From positions 744,001-808,000 of the forward strand of contig KQ964257.1 of the NCBI GenBank assembly GCA_001566295.1: DNA of 64,000 bases. The letters are read 5' to 3'. Position numbers and translations under genes: made by a program. The notes beneath the pieces were generated by a model. That model was not told the origin of the DNA and searched no databases. It saw only the letters and a list, made by a program, of their open reading frames with translations. Source of the DNA: Microdochium bolleyi (lineage: Eukaryota; Ascomycota; Sordariomycetes; Xylariales; Microdochiaceae). Below are positions 10,614 to 21,242 of this stretch, piece by piece (positions within the stretch are counted from its first letter, which is position 1; each line of letters begins with the position of its first letter).

Positions 10614-12887
10614 TCATCCCCCTACACCAACGCCGCCACCACCACCACCAGCGCCCCATTTCTCAATGATCTCGTGGATCTTGGGATCGCGCAGCTGGTG
10701 TCTCTGCTGCGGCTGCTGCTGCCCGCGAGACGGCATCCCACCGTGTCCACCCTGCGCAGATGTGCCGCCCGCAGCCGTCGAGCTGCGATACGCATTCGTC
10801 ACGAAGTCCCCCGGCTCCAGACCCGCGTCGCTGTTGCCGCCGGGGTTCACCTCCCGCAGTAGGCGCCTGAAGTCGTCCGCGATGCGGGCCACGGAGCGCG
10901 CCTCGTCGCCGATGATCTTCTCGAGCTCCGTGTCGGCGAAGAACAGACCCCCGCCGTCGCTGCTGCTGTTGAAAGCAGGCGCCTCGTCACCGTTACTTTC
11001 GGCAACCGGACGCAGCCCGCCGCTGCACTCTGCGACCAACGAGTCCGCGAGCATCCCCGCCGCCTCGAGCGGGTCGCTGACGCCGGCCTTGGCGGTCGCC
11101 TCGAAGAGCGCCTGCATGTCCGCCGCGAGCACGGCACTCTTGGCCGCGCGGCGCTGGATCTGCCGGTCGAGGTGCCGCGCGAGCCCGGCTGTGTCAACCT
11201 GCTGGTCGCTGCTGTACGCACCTGGCGGCAGGGATACGCCGAGGGCTTCTATCGCGGAGAGCAGGTCGTCTAGTGGTGTGCTTGTCGTGGTCGTGGTGCT
11301 CTTGGCTGCTGCTGCTCCTGCTGCCAGTCTGCCGGGCTTCCTCCTGTCAGCGGCAGCTTGCGACACTTTCGTCTCTGTCGCGGGGGTATTGCTCGTGAGA
11401 TTTGTGTTCTCGATCTTGTTGCCGCTGGCGGTCCGGTCCTTGAAGATCTGGAATGTCTTGACAAGCGCTCTGTGTTGGGCGACGAGGGTCCTGATGCGAC
11501 CGGCGAACTCTGCCAGGTGCTCATTCATGTATCGCAGCATGGCGGAGGTCTAGAAGATCGGTGATCACAGTGTCAGCTAAAATATCCGTCGGGCTCAAGT
11601 ATGATAGGCAGTATAACTCACGTATGACGCTATCAGGGCGTACCGCTCATCACGCATGTCGCTCTCGCGGCCCCTGGACTTCATGATGGGCCCGACGAGC
11701 TGCTTCTCCACGGCCATGTGCGCCACGGGGACGACCTCGTCCCAGAGTGAGCGTAGGTCCGTGACAATCGCCTCCCTCTCGTCGTCTGCGGCCCTCACCG
11801 CATGCTTCGCCGCATGGCCCAGTGGGCTGCGCTGGTAGGACTTGCAGGCCTGGATGAAGACGATGTCCAGCACCATGCGCTGGTGGGCGACGATTGCGAA
11901 GATGATCCTGCCGCACTGATAGTCAGCACGTGGTAGTTTTCTGATGGGATACCGGGGCCATCACTCAACTCGTTGGACAGTCGCCGCGCATCTGCCAGCA
12001 TGGCCTTCTGATCGGAGTCGTCGAACTGCAGCTCCGTGCACAGAGCATCTAGCTTCTCTAGTATGCGATCGTGTGGGCCCAGCAATCCGTCAAACGTCTC
12101 CCGCAGTGCCTCACTGGCACCTGAAGGGCGCCCGTTTGAGCTCTCAACTCCATTGGATCGTTGTTTGTCCTGACTGGCACCGCCGAGGTACCGATCCAAC
12201 CTCTGGTCCGCATGCGCGGCCAGTTGCTCACACTGTTACTCCCGTGATCAGCTACACGCCTCTTCTACTCCCTGAAGCAACACTTCAGGTCCAGGGGGGC
12301 AAGGCAAATACCTCTTCGTCCAGCGCCTGCTTCCGAGCCGTTAGCTCCCCGGCCTTGGCGCTCAGCGCACTCCTAGCCCCGTCCGAGGATGATGACGAAT
12401 TGCCGAATCCTGCATCACCAATGGCGGCCAGACGCGTGTTGTGGCTGCGCAGTGTGTCGACGAGCGACTGCGTCTTCCGGTTGAGATTCTCGAGCTCCGC
12501 CTCGGCCTGCGCGATGCGGTCGGGCGTCAGGCTCGCCTGGTCGTGGATGCTCTGCACCGCCGCGACACGCGCGAACTCTGCGAGCTGTTGCTGCCTGGAG
12601 GTCGCGGGTGGTCAGCATCAGCGAAAAGAGGGCGATCTGGGAACTTGGCGGGCAGAGGGAGACGTTGCTCACGAGTTTGGCCCTGGTCGGCGTTCGCTGC
12701 TATCGTTGTTGTGGGCATGACCCTGTATCCTTGCTTGCAGTTGCGCCCACAGGTATTGCGTCTGTTCGTCGTGGAGAAGAGCGTATTTGTCCTCTGCGGA
12801 CAGATCTGAAGGTGCAATCCCCGCTCGATTGCATATTATGTCGAAAAGGTGGCTGTCTGATGTTGACCGTAGAGTGGAGGCGGTCAT
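10614..12887 (-). CDS. Coiled-coil protein of unknown function (possible augmin-like subunit)
   Basis: Five exons on the minus strand: 12673-12887, 12312-12594, 11970-12232, 11622-11907 and 10614-11549. Introns are 78, 79, 62 and 72 bp; the third donor is the unusual GTTGAG. Frames join cleanly to give 660 residues. The N-terminus (SHLFDIICNRAGIAPSDLS...YLWAQLQARI) is helical. Long heptad-like helices follow through about residue 400, and a Ser/Gly/Gln-rich tail ends in a glycine run. I do not recognise a catalytic domain. The overall plan (N-terminal CH-like helices, then coiled coils) recalls HAUS augmin subunits, but sequence similarity is weak and this is only a guess. Neighbours give no clue. 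Confidence 0.7.
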
Positions 12888-13639
12888 GGCTGCTATGGAC
12901 GATGCTTCTGCATGCAATCCAATATGGATTTTGGGGCTCTGTCACGAAAGGCCGTTGTAAAGTGGGTTGATTTATCTTTTATTGACCACACATTCGCGCT
13001 GGCACAGTCAGGTTTGGGAGTAGCATGCTGAATGCAAGAAATGATGTCGCGGCACCGAGCGTGAAGCTTGGTTTGTTGTTGTCGCTCGAGAGCTCCACCA
13101 GTCACCACTTAGCGGTGTGTGTGATAGCAACCAAAGTAAACATATCGCACCCAGGAAGTTGCGGCACCTTTATTTCTACAGCACTTGCCCGTTTATTTGG
13201 TTACTGGGAAAGCATCAAGTTCTATCGAGCATTTGAACGCAGCCAATGTGTGAGGGATCACCTGGGGGTTTGAGGTAGTCCAAAGGCGTCAGAAATATTC
13301 TGGTTTGAGCAAAGCCTTGGAACCTTGCTGTAACTAGTGGCCTGCGACCTTGCCGAATGGCAATGCGTTTCAAAGTTGTGACATCACAGCAGCCTGTTCT
13401 CTCGAACAGGCAGGACTCGTCGCGAACGTAAAATCATGAGCCAAACAGTACTTGTCGTTCAAATCTGCCATGCGCCGACAAGAGATCTCATCAGATTGGC
13501 TAGTTTCTGTCGACAGCCATGGTTCCCCATGGCTCAATCCATGTGATGCGCCTGTGGGTCATTGTCGCTTGTTGGCGTGAGCTCTCTTGATGTTTTCTTT
13601 TCCGCTACCTCTTATTCCCAACTACTGTCACTCTTTTTC
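12888..13639. other. Intergenic, no gene seen
   Basis: Upstream region of the coiled-coil gene and 3' flank of the Pin1-type gene. Nothing else recognised. Confidence 0.5.
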
Positions 13640-14265
13640 CTACTCCAAACGCTCAATCAAGTGCAGGCCGCTCGCCGTCTCTACGATAGAGCTCATCTCG
13701 CCTGGCCGCAGCGCAAAGGCAGCCTCCTCGAACTCCCTCTGCATGTCGCCCTTGCCAAAGTAGCCGAGGTCGCCGCGCTTGCGCGCTGACGAGCAATCAC
13801 TCTCGGCCATAGCCAGCTCGCCGAGCGTGGTCCCGCCCGACTTGATGTTGGCTTCGTGCTGCTCAAGGATTTTCCGGGCCTCCTCCTTGGTGCGGGTGAT
13901 TTCACTCTCGCGCCAGCTGGCGGGCCGCCGACTGTCGCGGTGCTTGACGAGGAGGTGGGCGGCGCGGATCTTGCCCTCGGGCTTGCCGGCGGGCTGTCCT
14001 GCCGCGGTGGCACTGTGGTGCGTCGCCATGTATTTCTTGAGCTTCTCGGTGTCGGTGCCCGAGGGCGGCTCCCAGCGGGAAACCTTGTCGGCGGCATTGA
14101 AGTAGTAGGGCAGGTTCTTGGAGTTGCTGTGGCGCACCTCCCAGCCCTGGGGTAGCCCGGTGTCCTCCTGCCAGGTGAGAAGTGGTGTCAGTGTCTGACT
14201 GGCCTTCAAGGCTTGAAAAGGGCATTTGCGATCGTGGGAGGCGAGTGCCGCTGCGAACTTACCAT
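13640..14265 (-). CDS. ESS1: Pin1/Ess1-type peptidyl-prolyl cis-trans isomerase
   Basis: 176 residues. The first coding exon is only the ATG (14263-14265), directly followed by a GTAAGT donor. The intron is 14168-14262 (95 bp) and exon 2 is 13640-14167, giving MEDTGLPQGWEVRH. The WW domain has W10 and W33 and binds phospho-Ser/Thr-Pro. The parvulin domain follows from about residue 67 with H72, basic K76/R81/R82 for the phosphate, C126 (SDCSSARKRGDLGYFG) and H170. Family members isomerise phospho-Ser/Thr-Pro bonds, notably in the C-terminal repeat domain of RNA polymerase II, in the nucleus. Length is typical. It is divergent from RPB9, itself a polymerase II subunit. Confidence 0.95.
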
Positions 14266-15478
14266 TTTGTCTGGTTGCAGGAGCGTCGAAGCTGTGCAAT
14301 TGAATTCTTGTGGTATGTTTACAGGTTGTAAGCTAGCTACGTATTACAGGAGCTCAGCTCAAGCTTGCTGAATCTTGAAGCAAAGATGGAAAGAGACAGA
14401 GAGGTCTTCAGGCGCGAGATGAGGTTATGGTGATGTACAGTGAGCTCCAAGACAAAATTAATCGGGAGGAGTAGGGAGGTGAATAGTGACAGGATCGACA
14501 CGTGAGGGACGCAGCGAAACGTCGGCGGCTTGCGCATGGCTTATGACGCTGCACCAGCCCTGGCAGAAAGGGATTGAGGGGGATCACGAGGCACGCAGCG
14601 GGAGCGGGGCAGCCCTGGCAACCATCCGGCAACGAGGCGCATCTCCTCCGCGCTGATTGGGCCGCTGGGCTCAGGGCTGCCAGCTCGCCGGCTGCTCCTC
14701 ATGGACACTGTGCTCAAGACTGTCCCTGGACCGCTGGATGGGGCAATTCAGACCGTGCGTATTTGGTCCGCCAACTGCTGGGCTGAATGTGTGAGTTTGC
14801 CACCAGGGCAAGCATAGTGGAGGGCGACGGATGATGGCCAAGGGCGGACTCCATCAGATCACCCTGGGACAAGACAAATCGGAGTACGGTTTCGATGGTT
14901 GCCAGTAAGTCACTCACAGCTGTGGTTTAGCATCTCGTCTTCCGGACCAGACTTGAGCCAGATCTCACACACTTGAGGCCTTGTGGTTTCCGACACACAG
15001 CACAATCTGAACATCCACGTCCAAAGGCGCTTTCCCCGCTACACATTTCACCAGAGCACCAGCGTACCTGGTTCCCAAAAGTCCTCTTCCGCCAGACAAC
15101 CTGGAAGCTGCCTCCCGTTCCAAGTCTCCAGCTCTACAAGCTTGGACTCGATCGCCTGATTCAGCTTCGATTCACCAGCATCACTCCTTGACTCGGCTGC
15201 ACCTCTGTTATTGGGCACGGATAGCAAGAAGAAACGGCCATCAAAACGACCCCAGATCTGCTGCTTGCTCTGCACTTCAGCACTTGAGCAATCCCGTGTG
15301 GCCCCACTCTGCACCCTATCCTCTTCCAGATTTCCAAGCCAGGACCAGCCCGCCAGCCAGCCGCGTGCGCTTCACAGAGCCTCTTCCGCCTCAAACCATC
15401 CTCACGCGCCGCCATTCTCATCTCAGCATCAAAACGCATCAGCCTGCATCACCTCAAGGTACCGCACATTCATCTGCG
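14266..15478. other. Divergent promoter region, ESS1 / RPB9
   Basis: 1.2 kb between outward-facing starts of the prolyl isomerase and RPB9. The 300 bp before RPB9 are rich in CCTC/CATC pyrimidine stretches, as expected for a fungal 5' UTR. No separate gene seen. Confidence 0.55.
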
Positions 15479-16663
15479 ATGGCGTCACCAAGCTCAAATG
15501 CCGGCGCCGACGAGGCTGCCGCCCAAAAGAATCTCGAGCAGATCACCTTCCGCTTCTGCTCCGAATGCTCAAATATGCTGTATCCCAAAGAGGATGAGGA
15601 CTCTCACAAGCTCCAGTTCACCTGTAGGACGTGCCAGTACACCGAGGAGGCCACCTCGACCTGCGTCTTCCGCAACATCATGAATAGCACGGCGGGCGCC
15701 ACTGCTGGTGTCACCCAGGACGTCGGCTCAGACCCTACGGTTTGTCACCACATTCCCTCTCGCCCCAGTGCCTCTGCGTCTGCATCTGCATCTGCGTCCC
15801 CTGCCCCGGTCGCCAGCCCAGATCATCATCATCGTCAGCAACCTGCTGCGCTCCCGCGTGATGACTCGTCGTTGGCCGTCTGTCTGCGATGTGGGAATGT
15901 GCTCCTACAGTGCAACAAATGTCAGGATCCGGCAACCATCGACGAGTACAACGACTTCGTCAGGAACGATCCAAATTTTGCCGCCGCGAGGTCCCTTGGC
16001 ATTATTCGCAACACCAGCCACTGGAACGCCCTAGACCACGATGGCCAGGATGCTTGGGACTCTCGCTTTGTCGAAGCTACTCAGATCGATATGAAGCACA
16101 TTGCCCAGGAGAGCATATCCCAGTATCTGCCCACGGACCCGGGCGCAGACCAGGACGACGATCCGCCAGAGGCTCTTGGGATCGACCCGGTGGATTACCA
16201 CAACACTGCCGAGCTTGACTATCCTTGATCCACGGCCAGATGCAAACAAGCACACGCCCAAGCATGAACCGTGGACTTGAGCCGCTTGCGTGCTGTTGAC
16301 CTTTGAGACTCGCGGGCCACGCTGCGGAGACGATTTGGGCTGGCGATGTACTCGCCACAGCACTTGCATTGGCGACGACGTAGCACGGGCGACTGTTTTT
16401 GCGGAGACAGTCACTTGCCTTGCCGCTTCTTGGCGAACTGGGGCTGACGTGTGGTGTTCTGTCGCATCTAGCTTCCGCGGTCAAACAAGTCCTGCCCTGT
16501 CTGCAAGCACGATGAAGCTGTCTTCTTCCAGTCGCAGCAGCGTAGCGCCGAGACCGGAATGGTGAGTTGAGCTAAATCCTTGCAAGAAAAGTACCCCAGC
16601 GTACTAATCAGCATCTAGGCTCTCTTTTACGTGTGCTGCGAATGTGGTAACATCTTTCAATGA
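15479..16663 (+). CDS. RPB9: DNA-directed RNA polymerase II subunit RPB9
   Basis: Three exons encode 131 residues: 15479-15739, 16472-16561 and 16619-16663. Intron 1 is 732 bp (donor GTTTGT, branch CTGAC, acceptor TAG); intron 2 is 57 bp (GTGAGT, CTAAT, TAG). The N-terminal zinc ribbon uses C27, C30, C49 and C52. The linker has the conserved GVTQDVGSDPT, and LPRSNKSCPVC follows. The C-terminal ribbon uses C95, C98, C123/124 and C126 and ends CECGNIFQ. Rpb9 supports transcription fidelity, start-site choice and TFIIS-stimulated cleavage. Intron 1 is about ten times the usual size here and contains a long in-frame extension of exon 1, listed separately. Confidence 0.95.
15740..16228 (+). CDS. 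Candidate alternative C-terminal exon of RPB9 (in-frame extension)
   Basis: Directly after RPB9 exon 1 the frame stays open for 162 codons, to TGA at 16226-16228, inside the long first intron. Codon choice is coding-like (TAC, AAC, GAC, TTC and CAG dominate). The product has a Ser/Ala linker and then C-x2-C-x6-C-x2-C (CLRCGNVLLQCNKC). A helical stretch (DEYNDFVRNDPNFAAARSLG) and an acidic tail follow. An AG at 15837-15838 would also allow splicing out 15740-15838 (99 bp) with the frame kept. Either form would make an Rpb9 variant of about 216-249 residues lacking the second zinc ribbon. It has no start codon of its own before residue M of MKHIAQ, so it depends on exon 1. I know no family for it. 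Confidence 0.5.
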   Translation, partial: VCHHIPSRPSASASASASASPAPVASPDHHHRQQPAALPRDDSSLAVCLRCGNVLLQCNKCQDPATIDEYNDFVRNDPNFAAARSLGIIRNTSHWNALDHDGQDAWDSRFVEATQIDMKHIAQESISQYLPTDPGADQDDDPPEALGIDPVDYHNTAELDYP

Positions 16664-17349
16664 GAGGCTGGCTATTGCACCTACGGTCGTGGAGCCCGCC
16701 GTTCTGGGTGAGAGCTCGCTCGAGCCCAGCAGCGTACCGTCATAGCCTCATGGTCACCAGTCCGTCATCGATGTTGGCTAGGCTATCCTGAGGCAGATAT
16801 CCGAGAGACCCGCGTGCCGGTGATGACCTGACCTTAGAAGGGCTTCCTTGCGTTCTGAATCAAAGGGCTTGTTTGAGCGTAGCGAAACCATCCTGTTCTT
16901 CATTTTATCGGGTTTGTGTCTGGGCGAAAGCTTCAGTCCTACTGGAAGGGTTGGGCATCGCAGAGCAAAGAGCCGTTTGTTCTGTCTCCAAGGCTCTGGG
17001 GCTCGCATCCGGCATGATGCAAAATAAATCGACTTCAATATCGAGGACGGCGCATACATGGGTTTCATGAACAATACACTTGACCTGGCTTGCAACTTTT
17101 CTATTGCCATACTGCATCACGTCTCCTGCACGAGGTGACCTCTTCTTGAAGCGTTGAATGTTGTTTGTACAATGCTGCCGCCACTGGCGCAGTCAAAATT
17201 GTCAACTCATTGGTACTTGTACATGTGCATCCTAATACACCGGACGTGCGCTCCTAGCCATCCCAACGGCCTCCGCAACTCCTATCATGACACCTCGACA
17301 TGATCGTCTTTCCCGCCTCCCCGCACGCGCGCTCTCGTTTACCATCTCC
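16664..17349. other. Convergent 3' flanks, RPB9 / uL14m
   Basis: Tail-to-tail spacer of 686 bp. Nothing beyond presumed 3' UTRs and terminators. Confidence 0.5.
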
Positions 17350-17942
17350 TTATGCGTGCGTGGGCGCCATACTCAGGATCTTGGCCCACTTCTTCCTCCT
17401 GAGCTCCGCGCCGACGACGCTGTTGACGCGCGTGCCGACGGGGTCGCCGGCCTTGTTGACGAGCACGCACGCGTTGTCGTCGAAGCGGACGACACTGCCG
17501 TCCGGGCGCTGGACCTTCTTCTTGGTGCGCACGACGATGGCGTGCCGGATGTCTCCGCGCTTGACCTTGCCGGCGGCGCTCGAGGCGTTCATGCCGGCCT
17601 CGGAGGAGTTGCGGTTCTTCTGGACGACTGCTACTATCCTGTCACCTGTAATCCGGAGGAAATGCCAGGTGCTGTGTTAGCGGGACTCCGTGTCTCCCCT
17701 CTCGGACGGGGTTGGGACATTTCTCGTGGTGTGGTGTGGGTTCTTCGTACCGATCGAGGCGTGTCTCTTGCGGCCGACAATCATGACGCACTCGACGAGA
17801 GAGGCGCCCGAGTTGTCGATGCAGTTGAGCATGGACTATTATCCACATAGGGTCCGTCAGCACTTGTGCGCTTGTCTTCCGTGGTGCCGGAAGCCCCTCT
17901 CATGTCGGGGTGCATGATCGGGCGCACCTTTAATTGAATCAT
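17350..17942 (-). CDS. MRPL38: Mitochondrial large-subunit ribosomal protein uL14m
   Basis: Three exons: 17928-17942 (only MIQLK), 17751-17835 and 17350-17645, joined in frame to 131 residues. Introns are 92 and 105 bp. The joined protein carries the uL14 core: LNCIDNSGASLVECVMI, then GDRIVAVVQKN and GDIRHAIVVRTKK. It ends with GTRVNSVVGAELRRKKWAKILSMA. Mitochondrial rather than cytosolic or bacterial placement is inferred from the Arg/Lys pattern and resemblance to yeast Mrpl38. uL14 sits on the inter-subunit face of the large subunit. The start lies 1,180 bp from the divergent SET9 gene. Confidence 0.93.
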
Positions 17943-18051
17943 CGTGGCGGCTTTGTTGTGCGATGTGTGCGTGGATCGGAATGGACTGCTCTCTGCCTCG
18001 CGCACAGAGGCTCGTGTCTTTGCCGACCGTACCAGGTTGTGTTGGCCGTTT

Positions 18052-18089
<38 letters not shown>

Positions 18090-19122
18090 TTTGTCGTCGC
18101 TCTTGCCGTCGTGGGATGTCGTCGTCTCCAGTCGGTACAATCCCCAAAAAATCGAGACTGGTGATCATTGGACGGCCGTGCCTGTGCCTAGTGGAGCTCA
18201 GCTCTGGCGGGCCAGCCAATCCGCACGGAGCTTTCGTCTACCCTGCACCTTCACTTCGTGGTGGTTGCCCAGCAGGTGAGCCTCAGATTGCATTGCTCCT
18301 CCCCTGAAGTTCTCGGACAGACGAATGTTCATTTTGCAAGATGTCGGCCCTCCAAGAGCCCTCCAAGAGCAACATGTGGCTCCTTGCCGACATTGTCAGT
18401 CTATTAGCAGCTGCCACAATCAGCGGGCAGTGCACATCGATTTGACTATCGATTGTACTGCGAACGGACCCAGGCTTCATCGTCGCCGAACTGGCGGCCG
18501 GGGCGGGTCCAGCCCTGCCTGAGCCGGTTGCTGTGGGGTTGCGACCGCAGGGAAGCTGCGCTTGGCTACTGCTCCTGATCGCCCGCGGCCACCCGCCTGC
18601 GCTCTCTCTCACCACCAGTCGCTCACTTCGAACCCTCTCTCACTCTCATGCTCACTCGCCAAAGCGACTCTGCCTACGTGCGTACTTTGAGCACATCGAC
18701 TCTCCTTCTAGATGATCGCTGCGCAACACAGGACGATATCCCCGGCACATCGTGCACAGTGCACCGTTCTCCCGACCCTCAACGCATCATAGTCTCTCAT
18801 TCGCCAGCTCGTGTCTCGCAGCATCACCGGCATCCCAGCCTCTTCCTTGGGTCTCTTCCGATCTCGCATTCTCCTGTTGGCATACCAACAGCTCCCAGTC
18901 ACCGAACTGTACACTGGGGACCATCACATCGTCTTTATCTCTACGACCTCAACAGCCTAGCCCCTTGTCGCATCGCAACTATCCGGCCTAAACGTGCCCC
19001 TCAACCCGTGTACGACTCATTTTCTGAAGACCACTGGATTCTCGAGCCAGATTTCAAAACGAGCTCATTGTCGGTCACCGGCAGGGTTACGAAGAGCACA
19101 GGGCCTGCTGTGGCGTCTCATC
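17943..19122. other. Divergent promoter region, uL14m / SET9
   Basis: 1.18 kb between outward-facing starts, with a CGT trinucleotide repeat. From about 18600 it is CT-rich (TCTCTCACTCTCATGCTCACTC), probably the 5' UTR of SET9. No gene seen. Confidence 0.55.
18053..18086. repeat. CGT trinucleotide microsatellite
   Basis: About 11 uninterrupted CGT units, roughly 110 bp upstream of the uL14m start codon, followed by an imperfect copy (TGTCGTCG) a few bases on. Confidence 0.9.
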
Positions 19123-21242
19123 ATGCCTCCGCAAGCCGGTGCGAAGAAGCAGCCCCTGACGCTGGCGCAGGTGTCGCAGTACGATGATTTGCTGACAGAT
19201 GCGCTTGTCGATCATGTATGTTCTCAGGAGGCGGGCTGCGCAAGAGGCATTTTGTGAGTGACGTATACTGACTGATGGCATGTATGTAGGTCTACTACTG
19301 GACAACGATCCCGAAGAACCGTCCTTCATATCATGCCACTCGTGGTGTCACCGAGGAGGAGATCACCAAGATAATACAGACACACCTCATTGTCGACACC
19401 GATTTCGACCTAGCCGAGGAAAAGTTGCTGCAGACCGCCGGGTTGCGCAAGTTCCTTAATGGCCTCAGGACACCGAAGGAGAAGGACGACTTCCGCCGCC
19501 ACCTGCGCCGGTATATGCAGATTCACCTTCCCGATTGCCCGTTCGAGGTCAGCTCGACCAACAGGTACACGATTGTAACCCAAGAGGCTGCCGTTACCGC
19601 TCGACAGTTCATCAAGAAGGGTCAGGCTGTCAAATACCTCTCCGGCATCCAAGTGCTGATTACACCAGAGGAGGAGAGGGAGCTGTCGTATCGGAAGAAA
19701 GACTTCAGCATCGTAGTCAGCTCCAGGAGCAAGTGCGCAAGCCTCTTTATGGGACCGGCTCGCTTCGCCAATCATGATTGTGGTGCCAATGCCCGTCTCA
19801 TGATTACGAGCCAGGCTTGCATTGAGATCATCGCGGTGCGGAATATTGAGGTGGGAGACGAGATCACGGTCCAATACGGCGACAACTACTTCGGCGAGAA
19901 CAATTGCGAGTGTCTGTGCCAGACCTGCGAAAACAACCTCGTCAACGGCTGGAGGCAGTCTGAAGAAGCCGGCGCTGTGAAGAAGAGCATCGAGAACCTG
20001 CCGCTCGAGGGCTACTCGCTGCGGCACAAGCGACGAGGCGACAGTTGCGCTTCAGACTCTCGGACACCGTCACTTGGGCCGGAAATCCGCCCTCGTATCC
20101 TCAAAACCAGGTCAAAACTTTCGCGAACCGATTCTGGCAATTTCTCTGCAATCGGCTCGCCGGCCGCCGATTCGTCAAGTCAGAAGCGCAAGCGAGGGAA
20201 CGACTCGCTCAAGACACCACCTATAACGCCTGCGAAGAGGCTCAAGTCTTTGCAGGCCTCGGTAACGCCCCTTGTCCTGCCACAGGCATCGTCGAGACAC
20301 AGCAGTGAGAACCAATCTATTGGCGCACCTAGTGCGTCTGACTCCGATGGTGTGTCGACGGACGTCACAACACCGGAAGTCGAAGATCAACTAGCAAGCT
20401 TCGTCAAAGATACAGACTCGGCCACAATCTCCACTTCAGCTTCACGCACTGTCAAGCTTTTCAACCCGATGTCTATTGAAAGCATCATGAGCTCTACAAT
20501 ATTCGACTCGATCGAGATGTCACAGAACTCAAACTCTTCAGATCCACCAAGTGCCAGCTCAGTTTCGGCCAGTACAACAGTAGCAGCTGCGCCTGTTACA
20601 CCGCCAGCGTCAATGCCTCAAGATGCGCCGCCATCACCTGCGACAACAGAATCGCCTGCGGTGGACCCCGCTCGTGGACGGGGCCGGACGCAGTCGCGGA
20701 AGAGAGCTGTGTCTTCCGCTAGCTCTGATGCAGCCACCGTGATTTTGAGCCAGCCTACCAAGTCAAAGTGGCGGACTCCTGGCGACTATACCCTTACGCC
20801 TGTGCTGCTCTCTGAAGCGAACACGGCATGGATTCACTGTATGAACTGCAGCGAAGCATTTGTGCAACACAATGCATACTATACGAGAAGCTCATGCCCA
20901 CGATGCGAACGCCATTCAAAGCTGTATGGGTACCTGTGGCCGAAGACAGCGCCCGAGGGCAAGCACGACAAGGAAGAGCGCATCCTCGACCACCGCACAA
21001 TCCATCGTTTCTTGGACCGCCAGGGCGAAGCGCGTGTTCGCGGAAGGCAGCTCACAGTCGTCGAAGCGCAAGCCGAAGCGAACTCAGACAAGACGGCCAA
21101 AGCCAAGCGATCCGTGTCTCTCACAGCTGGTGCGCGGCTAGCAGAACTGAGCGCACACAGACGGAGTAGTGCTATCCCTGCAATCAGGCGGAGCCGAAGC
21201 GGCAGAGTCATCACTTCTTCGCGGTTTTCAGACGACTTCTGA
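19123..21242 (+). CDS. SET9: Histone H4 lysine-20 methyltransferase, Set9/Suv4-20 type
   Basis: Exon 1 is 19123-19215, the intron is 19216-19289 (74 bp; GTATGT...GTAG), and exon 2 is 19290-21242, giving 681 residues. The fungal Suv4-20 N-terminal region (QYDDLLTDALVDHVYYWTTI) is followed by a SET domain at about 125-235. Its cofactor/substrate motifs are RFANHDCGANAR (192-195 NHDC) and YGDNYFG (about 227). A post-SET C-x-C-x2-C...C cluster follows (CECLCQTC). After a long disordered Ser/Pro-rich middle, a conserved C-terminal zinc-binding-like block (HCMNCSEAF...SSCPRCERH, near 575-605) is present, as in fungal Set9. The enzyme methylates H4K20 in chromatin, linked to DNA-damage response and heterochromatin. 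All key residues look intact. Confidence 0.93.

Noticed and set aside
17781..18140. Frame with a poly-Asp run
   Set aside because: Produced by the CGT microsatellite and uL14m intron sequence read in another frame.
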